Assembly: GCF_000226315.1 (NCBI RefSeq)
Contig: NC_016026.1
Coordinates: 1,302,001-1,366,000, forward strand
Direction of reading: 5' to 3'
DNA length: 64,000 nucleotides
Source: Micavibrio aeruginosavorus ARL-13
GTDB taxonomy: Bacteria; Pseudomonadota; Alphaproteobacteria; Micavibrionales; Micavibrionaceae
Shown here: piece by piece, positions 16,255 through 25,309 of the stretch
Layout: each line of letters begins with the position of its first letter
Numbering within the stretch: position 1 is the stretch's first letter
The notes under the pieces: generated by a model
Told to the model about the DNA's origin: nothing
The model's input: only the letters and a program-made list of their open reading frames with translations
Database searches by the model: none
Position numbers and translations under genes: made by a program

Positions 16255-17559
16255 ATGTCCGCAGATACAGCACAAAAAACATTCACCCTGACCAATGATC
16301 AGACGGGTGCATCAACGAAACTGCCCGTTCTGGACGGTGTTATGGGCCCGCCGGTGATCGACATTCGCAAGCTGTATGATGAAACCAGCCATTTCACATT
16401 CGATCCCAGCTTTATGGCGACGGGCAGTTGTAAATCCCGCATTACCTTTATTGACGGCGACAAGGGCATCCTGCTCCATCGTGGTTACACCATTCAGGAT
16501 CTGGCGGAAAAAAGCACCTTTATGGAAGTGTGCTACGCCCTGCTCTACGGCGATCTGCCGAATGCCAAGCAGCTGAAGGAATTTGAGCACAACATCACCT
16601 ATCACACGATGGTGCATGAACAACTGCACTTCTTCTTCCGTGGATTCCGTCGCGATGCACACCCGATGGCTGTCATGTGCGGCGTGGTTGGGGCATTGTC
16701 TGCATTCTATCATGACTCGCTCGACATTCACGATCCGAAACAACGCGAAATTTCCGCACATCGCTTGATTGCGAAATTGCCGACACTGGCCGCCATGTCT
16801 TACAAATATTCAATCGGTCAGCCGTTTATGTATCCGCGCAACGATTTATCGTTTGCTGAAAACTTCCTGTATATGTGCTTCGCCGTTCCGGCGGAACCGT
16901 ACACGGTAAACCCGGTTCTGGCCCGTGCCATGGACCGCATTTTCACCCTGCACGCCGACCATGAACAAAACGCATCAACATCCACCGTGCGTTTGGCCGG
17001 TTCATCGCAGGCCAACCCGTTCGCCTGTATCGCCGCCGGCATTGCCTGCCTGTGGGGTCCGGCGCATGGCGGTGCGAACCAGGCCGTTCTGGAGATGCTG
17101 GAAGAAATCGGACACAAGGACAACATCCCTGAATTTCTGGCCAAGGTGAAAGACAAGGGCGATAACACCCGCCTGATGGGCTTTGGTCACCGCGTTTACA
17201 AAAACTACGATCCGCGCGCCGAAGTTCTGAAAAAATCCTGTGACGAAGTACTGGCCGAACTGGGCATCAATGACCCGCTGTTGGAACTGGCGCAGGAATT
17301 GGAACGCATTGCGTTGTCTGATCCGTATTTCATTGAACGCAAACTGTTCCCGAACGTCGATTTTTATTCCGGCATTATCCTGAAAGCCATGGGCTTCCCG
17401 ACATCCATGTTCACGGTGTTGTTCGCCGTGGCCCGGACCGTGGGTTGGATTTCCCAATGGAAAGAAATGATGGAAGAGCCGAGCCTGAAAATCGGCCGCC
17501 CGCGCCAGCTTTATACCGGCCCGGCGCAACGCGAATATGTCCCGGTGGACAAACGATAG
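16255..17559 (+). CDS. gltA: Citrate synthase
   Basis: Citrate synthase condenses oxaloacetate and acetyl-CoA at the entry of the TCA cycle. The 434-residue length and the N-terminal beta-rich extension are those of the hexameric, NADH-sensitive type II enzyme of Gram-negative bacteria. Active-site signatures are the histidine in [12 protein letters not shown], the histidine in [14 protein letters not shown], and the aspartate in [10 protein letters not shown]. The ATG at 16255 follows GTGGGG (16242-16247). The upstream TTG in the same frame is not supported. A strong terminator follows. Confidence 0.97.
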   Translation: MSADTAQKTFTLTNDQTGASTKLPVLDGVMGPPVIDIRKLYDETSHFTFDPSFMATGSCKSRITFIDGDKGILLHRGYTIQDLAEKSTFMEVCYALLYGDLPNAKQLKEFEHNITYHTMVHEQLHFFFRGFRRDAHPMAVMCGVVGALSAFYHDSLDIHDPKQREISAHRLIAKLPTLAAMSYKYSIGQPFMYPRNDLSFAENFLYMCFAVPAEPYTVNPVLARAMDRIFTLHADHEQNASTSTVRLAGSSQANPFACIAAGIACLWGPAHGGANQAVLEMLEEIGHKDNIPEFLAKVKDKGDNTRLMGFGHRVYKNYDPRAEVLKKSCDEVLAELGINDPLLELAQELERIALSDPYFIERKLFPNVDFYSGIILKAMGFPTSMFTVLFAVARTVGWISQWKEMMEEPSLKIGRPRQLYTGPAQREYVPVDKR

Positions 17560-17563
17560 GAAT

Positions 17564-17597
17564 AAAAAAGGGCGGTTCAAACCGCCCTTTTCTTTTT
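17564..17597 (+). terminator. Terminator of gltA
   Basis: AAAGGGCGG pairs with CCGCCCTTT around a short AT loop and is followed by TTCTTTTT. Its A-rich left flank means it may also act on the minus strand. Confidence 0.85.
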
Positions 17598-17650
17598 CTG
17601 ACCACCCGCCCCGCACCGTGACGTTGAACGGGCCGTCCCATCTAACATCT

Positions 17651-17726
17651 TGTCATTCCCGTGAAAACGGGAATCCATTGTGACGATCCGTTTATTGTAT
17701 GGATCCCCGTTTTCACGGGGATGACA
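17651..17726. repeat. Intergenic palindromic repeat, copy 2
   Basis: This 76-bp element begins TGTCATTCCCGTG and ends CACGGGGATGACA. It has two hairpin arms and the conserved TGTCAT/ATGACA termini. It lies between the convergent gltA and lpxB. Confidence 0.8.
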
Positions 17727-17736
17727 GGGAAAGAGA

Positions 17737-18993
17737 TTACGCCCCCGAGGCCGCCATGCGCGCCGTGACACCCGCCGGGCGGCTGAGCGTTTCCACACGG
17801 GTTTGGGCCATGTTCAAGACGAACTGCGCCGCCTCCACCGAGGGTGTCTCATCGCCACGGCCACGCAACAATTTACGCATGGTGGCGAACGACGCGCGTT
17901 GTTCTTCGCTCTCAAACCCTTCATCCAGAATACCACTCACGGCCTTGGCAATAATCTCTGGCTTGGCCGCGTCCTGAATAAATTCAGGGACAGCACGCTT
18001 GTTCAACAGAATATTCGCCAGATGCGCAAAGCGCACACGGATCAACATTTTTACCAACCACCACGTCAGCGGATTCATGGTGTAGGTAATTACATGCGGA
18101 ATGTTCGCAACACCCAGTTCCAGCCCCACCGTGCCGGATACAGCCACAGCAGCATCGAGCGCTTTCAGACTGTCGCTTTTCGTGTTGATGCCGTCGGTGA
18201 AATACACGTTATCGACGTCCTTCAACAAGGTTCGCAATTCGGGTTCCAGATGCGGCAGGGTCGGCACCATAAATGACAAATCGCGGCGGTTCTTCCGCAG
18301 GGCCAATGCCACTTCGCGGATCAATCCGCCCATGCGTTTAACCTCGCCCATACGGCTGCCGAAGAACAGGCCCAAAACCTTACCATCTTCCGGCACACCC
18401 AACGCCGCGCGAGCTTTGGCGCGATCACCAGACGTGGTCAGCGCCAGTTTCGTTTCCATCACCGGATGACCGACGAATGCGGCGTTCAAACCATGGCGCG
18501 TGAAATAATTGGGTTCAAACGGGAACAGGCACATCAGCCCATCATACAGGGCCGCAACCTTCTGCGCCCGGCCCGGTCGCCACGCCCACACAGTCGGCGC
18601 GACATAGTGAATGAAGACCGGTTTTTTCACGCCGCGTTCGCGCAGTTTTTTTACGACGCGGAAACAAAAATCCGGCGCATCGATCGTAACGACCACATCC
18701 GGTTCACGCTTGGCAATATCATCGACCGTTTCGTTGATGCGGCGGATCAAATGCCGCAAACGTGGCAGAATTTCCGCCACACCCATTAGGGACAGATCAG
18801 ACATCGGGAACAGGGATTTCAGCCCCTCGCCCTCCATCTGCGTTCCACCGATGCCGTGGAAATGCAGATGCGGCGCATCGTCATCCGCCGCGCAGATTTC
18901 GCGCATCGTGTGCATCATACGCGCGCCCAGCGTATCGCCCGATGTTTCACCGGCGATCAGATAGATCGAAAGATCTTTATTGCCTGTTGTCAT
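17737..18993 (-). CDS. lpxB: Lipid-A-disaccharide synthase
   Basis: LpxB joins UDP-2,3-diacylglucosamine and lipid X to form the lipid A disaccharide on the inner face of the inner membrane. The 418-residue GT19 protein has the N-terminal LIAGETSGDTLGARMM signature. HYVAPTVWAWRPGRA is the conserved substrate-binding segment near residue 140. LFFGSRMGEV lies in the UDP-binding half, followed by AVSGTVGLELG. The start overlaps the lpxI stop by four bases (ATGA), so the two are translationally coupled. Confidence 0.96.
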   Translation of the reverse strand: MTTGNKDLSIYLIAGETSGDTLGARMMHTMREICAADDDAPHLHFHGIGGTQMEGEGLKSLFPMSDLSLMGVAEILPRLRHLIRRINETVDDIAKREPDVVVTIDAPDFCFRVVKKLRERGVKKPVFIHYVAPTVWAWRPGRAQKVAALYDGLMCLFPFEPNYFTRHGLNAAFVGHPVMETKLALTTSGDRAKARAALGVPEDGKVLGLFFGSRMGEVKRMGGLIREVALALRKNRRDLSFMVPTLPHLEPELRTLLKDVDNVYFTDGINTKSDSLKALDAAVAVSGTVGLELGVANIPHVITYTMNPLTWWLVKMLIRVRFAHLANILLNKRAVPEFIQDAAKPEIIAKAVSGILDEGFESEEQRASFATMRKLLRGRGDETPSVEAAQFVLNMAQTRVETLSRPAGVTARMAASGA

Positions 18994-19832
18994 AGAATAT
19001 CGGGATCCACCCCAATCACGAACATTTTATACTGATCCGCCAGATCCGCGACCTTCTGCGGGTCGAGGAGCAGGCTGCGGTTCGCTTCAACAGCAATACC
19101 CGCATACCCGGCCAGTGCCGCGTGGTGGATCGTATCCGGCCCAATGGTTGGCAGGTCGAGCGATTCATCCTGTTGCGGCTTGGACATTTTTACCAAAATC
19201 GGCCCGCGCCCTTCGCGTTTCAGCAGACCGCAACGGCGGATCAATTCATCCGTGCCTTCGATCCCCTCAACACCCAGAACCAGATCCTGTTGCATCACCA
19301 CGCTCTGGCCAATATCCAGGCGGCCCAGCGTGTGAGCGACCTTAATCCCGTGGCGAATGGCGTTCATATCCTCCGGCGTTGGTTCGCGGGAACCAATACG
19401 GCCCGCCTTGGGCATGATATCTTCGATAAAATGCTGGACGGCATGAATTCTGAATCCATCACGTTCCAATTCACGGCGCAGGGCCTTCAACAACCCATCA
19501 TCACCAATCGCCCGCAGACCAAGGCGCAGGAAGAATTTCAGCGTGCGGAAATCCGGACGCAGTTCTTTCAACGATGGACGACGGATGGAGCCGATCAGGA
19601 CCAGATCGCGCACCTTGTGCGCCTTCAGCGTATTGATGATCTGCCCGGCCGCACCCAAACGGGTCAGCATGTAACGGCGATCTTTCAGAATCGCCAGATC
19701 GGTTTGGCGTTCAAAGCCAACAACAAAGGTATCGATACCCTTTGTATCGCATACACCCAGCAACCGTTCCGGCAACAATCCGCCACCGGCAATAATGCCC
19801 AGTAATTTTACGTCTTCGATTTTGTCGGTCAT
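18990..19832 (-). CDS. lpxI: UDP-2,3-diacylglucosamine pyrophosphatase LpxI
   Basis: LpxI hydrolyses UDP-2,3-diacylglucosamine to lipid X and UMP, replacing LpxH in alphaproteobacteria. The 280-residue protein starts MTDKIEDVKLLGIIAGGG and carries the family segments LVLIGSIRRPSLKELRPD and VVMQQDLVLGVEGIEGTD, with the C-terminal LPTIGPDTI. ATG at 19832 is preceded by GGAG eight bases upstream and lies two bases after the lpxA stop. The order lpxA-lpxI-lpxB is standard in this class. Confidence 0.94.
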   Translation of the reverse strand: MTDKIEDVKLLGIIAGGGLLPERLLGVCDTKGIDTFVVGFERQTDLAILKDRRYMLTRLGAAGQIINTLKAHKVRDLVLIGSIRRPSLKELRPDFRTLKFFLRLGLRAIGDDGLLKALRRELERDGFRIHAVQHFIEDIMPKAGRIGSREPTPEDMNAIRHGIKVAHTLGRLDIGQSVVMQQDLVLGVEGIEGTDELIRRCGLLKREGRGPILVKMSKPQQDESLDLPTIGPDTIHHAALAGYAGIAVEANRSLLLDPQKVADLADQYKMFVIGVDPDIL

Positions 19833-19834
19833 CG

Positions 19835-20641
19835 TTACACACTCCGTTTTGCAGGCTGGCACAGCGGAAAGCGTGTTTTGGCCCGCGCAAATTCGACCAT
19901 TTCCATGACCAGATTGTCGCTGGAATAATCGCTGGCCACCATTTCGATGCGTTGATCCATCGTGCCTTCTTCGCCGAACATCTGGTTAAAGGCGCGTTGC
20001 ATGGCTTTCACCTGATCCTTGGTAAAACCACGGCGTTCCAGACCAATCAGGTTCAGACCCGCCAGCGATGCGCGTTCACCCTTCACACGGCCAAACGGGA
20101 TTACGTCATTTTCAACACCGGACATGCCGCCAATCACGGCATGCGCGCCAATACGCACAAATTGGTGCACGGCGGACAAACCACCAATCAACGCAAAATC
20201 ACCAACAACCACGTGGCCGGCCAATGTTGCGTTATTCGCCATGATCACGTTGTTACCAACGATACAATCATGCGCGACGTGGGACGCCATCATAAACAGG
20301 CCGTTATCACCCACGCGCGTTTCCATGCCACCGCCTTCGGTGCCCGGGTTCATCGTCACGTGTTCGCGGATTTTGTTGTTCTTGCCGATGATCAGACGGG
20401 ATTTTTCACCGCCGAATTTCAAATCCTGTGGTGCGGAACCGATGGACGCGAACGGGAAAATTTCCGTTCCTTCGCCAATCGTCGTATGGCCATCCACCAC
20501 CACATGCGAATGCAAAACAACGTTGTCGCCCAACGTGACATGTTCACCCACAATGGAATACGGGCCGATCTTTACGCCCTGCCCCAGTGTGGCGCCGGGG
20601 GCGATGATAGCAGTAGGATGAATCAATGCGGCGGAAGACAT
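19835..20641 (-). CDS. lpxA: UDP-N-acetylglucosamine O-acyltransferase LpxA
   Basis: LpxA starts lipid A synthesis by moving a 3-hydroxyacyl chain from acyl carrier protein to UDP-GlcNAc. The 268-residue product is a left-handed parallel beta helix of hexapeptide repeats (for example IAPGATLGQGVKIGPYSIVG). The catalytic His124 is in HVAHDC and the C-terminal region is helical. ATG at 20641 gives the family start MSSAALIHPTA. No strong ribosome binding site is visible. A possible terminator lies in the 127-base gap after fabZ, so lpxA may have a promoter of its own. Confidence 0.96.
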   Translation of the reverse strand: MSSAALIHPTAIIAPGATLGQGVKIGPYSIVGEHVTLGDNVVLHSHVVVDGHTTIGEGTEIFPFASIGSAPQDLKFGGEKSRLIIGKNNKIREHVTMNPGTEGGGMETRVGDNGLFMMASHVAHDCIVGNNVIMANNATLAGHVVVGDFALIGGLSAVHQFVRIGAHAVIGGMSGVENDVIPFGRVKGERASLAGLNLIGLERRGFTKDQVKAMQRAFNQMFGEEGTMDQRIEMVASDYSSDNLVMEMVEFARAKTRFPLCQPAKRSV

Positions 20642-20699
20642 GACAGATGACACTTTCGACAATAAGGGAATACAGGTGCAAGCACACCTATAGAGTATA

Positions 20700-20722
20700 G
20701 AAAAATGGCGGAATTCCGCCAA
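20700..20722 (-). terminator. Possible terminator or attenuator between fabZ and lpxA
   Basis: The perfect palindrome TGGCGGAATTCCGCCA (20706-20721) forms a 6-bp stem with an AATT loop. On the minus strand it is followed by TTTTT. It is short but in the right orientation to reduce read-through from fabZ into lpxA. Confidence 0.5.
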
Positions 20723-20768
20723 ATCACGCTTTGTTGCGGGGTGTTACAGACAAACGGTTCGGCGGACC

Positions 20769-21233
20769 TTAATTGTCCATGATCATGGCGCTGAATTCGG
20801 CCTCGGCACACAACGTGTCGCCGACCATGGCCTCGCCCTTGAATTTCCAGACGGGGCCACGCTGCTTGGTTTTCTGAACATGGATATGCAAGGAATCCCC
20901 CGGCACGACGGGCTTGCGGAAACGGGCCTCATCAATGGTCATGAAATAGACCAGTTTTCCTTCCGCCTCTTTCCCCAGCGTTTGCACGACCATAATGGCC
21001 GCCGTCTGGGCCATGGCCTCAACAATCAAAACGCCCGGCATGACCGGAAAACGGGGGAAGTGCCCTTGGAAATGCGGTTCGTTGAATGTCACGTTTTTCA
21101 GACCAACGGCGCGTTCATTCGGCACGAATTCCAAAATCCGATCCACCAAAAGGATAGGATAGCGATGCGGGATCATTTCCATGATCCGTGTGATGTCGAT
21201 GTTCACTGCCGCAGAGGCGTTTTGTTCGCTCAT
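20769..21233 (-). CDS. fabZ: 3-hydroxyacyl-ACP dehydratase FabZ
   Basis: FabZ dehydrates 3-hydroxyacyl-ACP in fatty acid elongation and competes with LpxA and LpxD for the same substrates. The 154-residue hot-dog-fold protein shows the core [14 protein letters not shown], the catalytic His58 in PHFQGHFP and the catalytic Glu72 in [10 protein letters not shown]. It lies between lpxD and lpxA in the usual order, 12 bases after lpxD. Confidence 0.96.
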   Translation of the reverse strand: MSEQNASAAVNIDITRIMEMIPHRYPILLVDRILEFVPNERAVGLKNVTFNEPHFQGHFPRFPVMPGVLIVEAMAQTAAIMVVQTLGKEAEGKLVYFMTIDEARFRKPVVPGDSLHIHVQKTKQRGPVWKFKGEAMVGDTLCAEAEFSAMIMDN

Positions 21234-21245
21234 GGTCGTCTCTTC

Positions 21246-22262
21246 TTATTTCTGTTTTTTGATCAGGCGATTCAACATCGCAATTTGACGCATATATTGC
21301 TTGATTGGCAAGGCCGGAGAACCCATTTGTTCTTCGCCCGCCGGAACATCCCGCATCAGACCGGATTGCGCCGCAATACGTGCACCGCGCCCAATACGCA
21401 AATGCCCGGCCACACCCACCTGCCCGGCCAGAACGACATAGTCTTCCAGCACAGTGGACCCGGACACGCCGACCTGAGATACAATCACGCAGCCACGGCC
21501 AATTTTTACGTTATGTCCAATTTGAACCAGATTGTCGATCCATGTGCCCGCACCAATCACCGTATCCGGTCCAGCCCCACGATCGATACAGGTGTTCGCG
21601 CCAATCTCCACGCGGTCCTCAATGACCACGCGGCCCAGCTGGGGCACCTTTACATGACCCGCCGGATCAATGGCAAACCCAAACCCATCCTGGCCAATGC
21701 GTACACCGGGATAAAGCCGCACGGCATTCCCAATCACACAATGTGTCACCGTCGCGCCCGCGCCAATACGGCATTTTTGCCCCACGGTCACGTTGCGCCC
21801 AATCACGGCATTGGATTCAATCCATGATCCATCGCCAATCGTTGCCCCTGCCTGCACCACGGCACCATCATCAATCACACACCCGGCCCCAATCGTAGCG
21901 GATGGATCAACATGGGCGTGCGGTGATATCCGCGCCGCCGGATAGGCCTCCGGATAAAATTTCTGCGCGCACAGGGCATAGGCCTTGTAAGGATTTTTGC
22001 TGACCAGCAGGGCCATGCCCGCCGGTGCGAATTCCACCATCTGCGGAGCCACAAAACAGGCCCCGGCTTTGCTGGCGCGGAACGCATCGCGATATTTTAT
22101 ATTGTCGAGAAAGCTGATCTGATCCGCACCCGCCTGATCCAGGGCGCCAACATCATGGACCATATGCGCGGAATTACCGCTTTGCAATTCCGCGCCGCAT
22201 GACGCCGCAATATCGGCAAGACTGAACGGACCCAGCCGGGTGAAAAACGATTGATCAGCCAC
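21246..22262 (-). CDS. lpxD: UDP-3-O-acylglucosamine N-acyltransferase LpxD
   Basis: LpxD adds the second hydroxyacyl chain to lipid A precursor. The 338-residue protein has the N-terminal uridine-binding domain (residues 1-105), a hexapeptide-repeat beta helix from about 110 to 300, the catalytic His250 in QIGHNVKIG, and a C-terminal helix. The start is GTG at 22262, six bases after the skp stop, with GAG just upstream as a weak ribosome binding site. No better in-frame ATG exists near the family start. Confidence 0.95.
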   Translation of the reverse strand: MADQSFFTRLGPFSLADIAASCGAELQSGNSAHMVHDVGALDQAGADQISFLDNIKYRDAFRASKAGACFVAPQMVEFAPAGMALLVSKNPYKAYALCAQKFYPEAYPAARISPHAHVDPSATIGAGCVIDDGAVVQAGATIGDGSWIESNAVIGRNVTVGQKCRIGAGATVTHCVIGNAVRLYPGVRIGQDGFGFAIDPAGHVKVPQLGRVVIEDRVEIGANTCIDRGAGPDTVIGAGTWIDNLVQIGHNVKIGRGCVIVSQVGVSGSTVLEDYVVLAGQVGVAGHLRIGRGARIAAQSGLMRDVPAGEEQMGSPALPIKQYMRQIAMLNRLIKKQK

Positions 22263-22268
22263 GAAAAC

Positions 22269-22934
22269 TTACTCGGCCAACGGTGTGTTGGATTTTTCAG
22301 CACCGGACAACGCAGTATCAACCGCCTTTTCCGCCGCACTGATATCCAGTTTCACATCCGGGAAGTCCTTGTTCAGCTTGTCCATCACCGGACCGGTAAT
22401 GTCCATTTCCTTTTCGGCCAGAACCACGTTCTGACGAGTCAGGACAATGTCATAGCCATTGGCTTGGGCCTGTTCGGCCACAATTTCGGTCATGCGGGAC
22501 CGCAGCTTGTTATACGCATCGGCAGAAGCCTTTTCCAACGACACGCGGCGACGTTGCGCCAGACGACGCGCATCCATCAGTTTTTCTTCAAACGCACGGC
22601 GTTTTTCAGCGAATTTTTCCGGGGTCAGCTTATCACGCTCAGCGACCAGCTTCTTCTCCTCATCTCCCAGATCGCGCTCCATCTTGGAAAATTCCTTCTG
22701 GAAAGCGTCGCGTTGGTTCGCCAGTTGATCCTGAATCGATTTTCCGGCTTTGGAACTGTTCAAAACGGCTTGTGCATCAATCACCGCGATCACGTGACCA
22801 GACCCTGCGGCGGATTCCGCTTTGGTCACGTCATTGGTCGCATGGCTCAGTAACGACGGCCCAACGATCAGGGCCAACCCCGCTAACACAACAACACCAG
22901 CGCCCGCCAAAACAGCCATTTTATTTACTTGCAT
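22269..22934 (-). CDS. skp: Periplasmic chaperone Skp/OmpH
   Basis: Skp holds unfolded outer-membrane proteins on their way to BamA. The 221-residue protein starts MQVNKMAVLAGAG and has an N-terminal hydrophobic segment (about residues 8-28) acting as signal or anchor. A conserved beta strand, HVIAVIDAQAVLNSS, follows, then a long charged coiled coil (about 70-145, rich in Lys, Glu and Arg) that forms the jellyfish tentacles. ATG at 22934 follows AAGGG. The N-terminal hydrophobic stretch is not followed by a clear signal peptidase site, so it may stay anchored. Confidence 0.9.
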   Translation of the reverse strand: MQVNKMAVLAGAGVVVLAGLALIVGPSLLSHATNDVTKAESAAGSGHVIAVIDAQAVLNSSKAGKSIQDQLANQRDAFQKEFSKMERDLGDEEKKLVAERDKLTPEKFAEKRRAFEEKLMDARRLAQRRRVSLEKASADAYNKLRSRMTEIVAEQAQANGYDIVLTRQNVVLAEKEMDITGPVMDKLNKDFPDVKLDISAAEKAVDTALSGAEKSNTPLAE

Positions 22935-22964
22935 CGTCAAACCCTTTTGCTTGTCAGATGTATG

Positions 22965-25286
22965 TTAGAACCGCGTGCCGAAGCTGAAGCGGAAGTTTTC
23001 TTCCTTGTCGAAATCTTCCTTCATGAACGGAGCGGAGAAATCAACCCGAACCGGGCCAATCGGTGAACGCCATGACACACCAACACCGGCACCAGCGCGC
23101 AGGGAATTGATATCTTCAACGTCGGAACCGACATCGTCAATTTCCCACAGCGAACCGAAATCGGTAAACGCGTGGCCCTTGATTCCCATTTCATCGGGCA
23201 ACCCGACCGGGAACGACAATTCCACCGACCCGCGATAGAACATGTTGCCCCCCAGCGAGTCATCGGTACCAATATCACGCGGACCGACACCAGCCGGTTC
23301 AAACCCGCGCAACGTACCACCGCCAAGGAAGAAGCGTTCGTTAATAGCAACGTTTTCATCGCCATAACCATGAATGGCCCCAACCTCACCCAAAACGTTC
23401 AGGACAACGCGATCGGTGTCGAACAGCGGATAGAAATGCGATGCGCCCAATTTGGCCGAGATATATTGCGAATCCCCGCCCAGACCGGACATTTCAGTGT
23501 CAAGCCAGCCATAGGTGCCGTCAGACGGGAACAACGTGCTGTTCCGTGAGTCATAGGTCAGCATCTGGCCAATGGCAGAGGTTGAACGTTCGCCGGCCTG
23601 TTCCTTAATGTAACGGGAGGCATCATCCTGTACTTCGGTGATTTCGTTTTGCTCGATACGATAGCGCAACGATTGACGCCATTTTTCCGACAACGGGTAA
23701 CCGAATTCAACACCACCACCGGTCCGCTTCTGGTCATAGGAGCTTTCGTCCTGCAGGTCGCGGGTAATGTGGAAGGCATTGACGCCAGCCGAAAAATCGC
23801 GGTCCAGGAAATATGGTTCGGTAAAGGCGAAATCAAATTCCGTCCGTTCACCGGCAATCGTGGCACCGAGCAACAAATCCTGCCCTTTACCCAGGAAGTT
23901 CCGTTCGCGAATCTTGAAGTCAGCCAACGGACCATCAGCGGTCGAGAAACCCGCACCGATGGAAAGTTCGCCCGTGGATTTTTCGGCAACTTCGATATCG
24001 ACGACCGATTTATCCGGTGCAGTGCCCGGCTGCGGTGTGACAATCACGTTTTCGAAATATCCAAGATCGCGGATTTTCTGTTCCGATTTGGCCACCTTTT
24101 CACGGTTGAACGGGTCGCCCTCGACCAGATCCATCTCGCGACGGATGACTTTGTCCAAGGTACGGACGTTACCGCGAATATCAATACGCTCAACGAATAC
24201 TTTTGGCGTTTCGCGGATATTGAAGGTCAGGTCAACGGTACGTTTTTCGCGGTTACGTTCAACACCTGGCTTTACATCGACGAAGGCAAACTGCCGGTTG
24301 CCCAACTCGCGGGTGAAGGCATCGACCGTGCGTTCAACTTCATCCGCATTGTACCAGTCGCCCGGCTTAAAGGTCAGGAATGGAACCAGTTCGGCCTCGT
24401 TGAAGTCGCGCAAATTGGCATCAATCGTGACATTGCCAACGCGGTAACGCGGCCCTTCTTCAACAGTGAATGTCAGATAGAACGCATCCTTGTCCTTGGA
24501 CAATTCGGCGTTCGACGCCAGAATGCGGAAATCGGCATAACCTTGCGACAGATAGAACCGGCGCAACAATTCCTGGTCATAGGACAGGCGGTCCGGGTCA
24601 TAACGGTCATCAGAGCCGAGGAAACGGTACCAGCGATCTTCCTTCGTGCTGATCTCACTGCGCAACGTGTCGTCGTCATACACTTCGTTGCCGACAAAAC
24701 GAATACCCTTCACCTTTGTCACCGGGCCTTCGTCAATTTCGAACACCAGGTTGACGCGGTTTTGGTCCAACTCAATCACTTTCGGATCAATCTGGGCCGA
24801 GAAACGGCCGGAGCGCGTATAAACCTGATACAGGCGGTTCAGGTCGGATTGCACTTTCGTCCGGGTAAACACCTGACGCGGGCGCAGGCTGATTTCAGCC
24901 AGCAAATCTTCGTCTTTCAGCTTGTCGTTGCCTTCGAACGCAATCTCGCTGATGACGGGGTTTTCAACCACGGTGACTTCCAGCGTGCTGCCCTTCTGGC
25001 GCAGGGTCACGTCGGCGAACAGACCGGTGCCAAACAGGCTTTTCAGCGCGCCATCGAGCAGGTCCTGCGTCATCGGGTCGCCGACCTTGGCGTCCAGATA
25101 TGTCAGAACGGTCACGGGCTCGATACGCTGGGTGCCCAGCACTTCGATGTCTTTGATTTTCGTGCCGGTTGCCTGTTCAGACGCATACCCTTGTGCGGAT
25201 ACGGCTGTCGGCACGGCCAGAATTGAAAAAGCGCAAAGCCCCGCTATGGCCAGAAGGCCAAGCCCTGTAACACGGATCATGTTCAT
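22965..25286 (-). CDS. bamA: Outer membrane protein assembly factor BamA
   Basis: BamA is the central beta-barrel of the BAM complex that inserts outer-membrane proteins. The 773-residue product has a signal peptide ending near VSA-QG (residue 31). Five POTRA domains follow up to about residue 430 (the first starts IKDIEVLGTQRIEP), then a C-terminal 16-strand barrel. The L6 loop motif RGF appears in GGGTLRGFEPAGVGPRD, and the chain ends in Phe as outer-membrane barrels do. It lies between rseP and skp, the classical context. Confidence 0.97.
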   Translation of the reverse strand: MNMIRVTGLGLLAIAGLCAFSILAVPTAVSAQGYASEQATGTKIKDIEVLGTQRIEPVTVLTYLDAKVGDPMTQDLLDGALKSLFGTGLFADVTLRQKGSTLEVTVVENPVISEIAFEGNDKLKDEDLLAEISLRPRQVFTRTKVQSDLNRLYQVYTRSGRFSAQIDPKVIELDQNRVNLVFEIDEGPVTKVKGIRFVGNEVYDDDTLRSEISTKEDRWYRFLGSDDRYDPDRLSYDQELLRRFYLSQGYADFRILASNAELSKDKDAFYLTFTVEEGPRYRVGNVTIDANLRDFNEAELVPFLTFKPGDWYNADEVERTVDAFTRELGNRQFAFVDVKPGVERNREKRTVDLTFNIRETPKVFVERIDIRGNVRTLDKVIRREMDLVEGDPFNREKVAKSEQKIRDLGYFENVIVTPQPGTAPDKSVVDIEVAEKSTGELSIGAGFSTADGPLADFKIRERNFLGKGQDLLLGATIAGERTEFDFAFTEPYFLDRDFSAGVNAFHITRDLQDESSYDQKRTGGGVEFGYPLSEKWRQSLRYRIEQNEITEVQDDASRYIKEQAGERSTSAIGQMLTYDSRNSTLFPSDGTYGWLDTEMSGLGGDSQYISAKLGASHFYPLFDTDRVVLNVLGEVGAIHGYGDENVAINERFFLGGGTLRGFEPAGVGPRDIGTDDSLGGNMFYRGSVELSFPVGLPDEMGIKGHAFTDFGSLWEIDDVGSDVEDINSLRAGAGVGVSWRSPIGPVRVDFSAPFMKEDFDKEENFRFSFGTRF

Positions 25287-25309
25287 TTACGTCCTGTAGA
25301 ATCCGCCGG

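Noticed and set aside
23649-25226. Long plus-strand open frame of 525 codons opposite bamA
   Set aside because: bamA on the other strand has signal peptide, POTRA domains and barrel signatures; the opposite frame is a codon-bias shadow.
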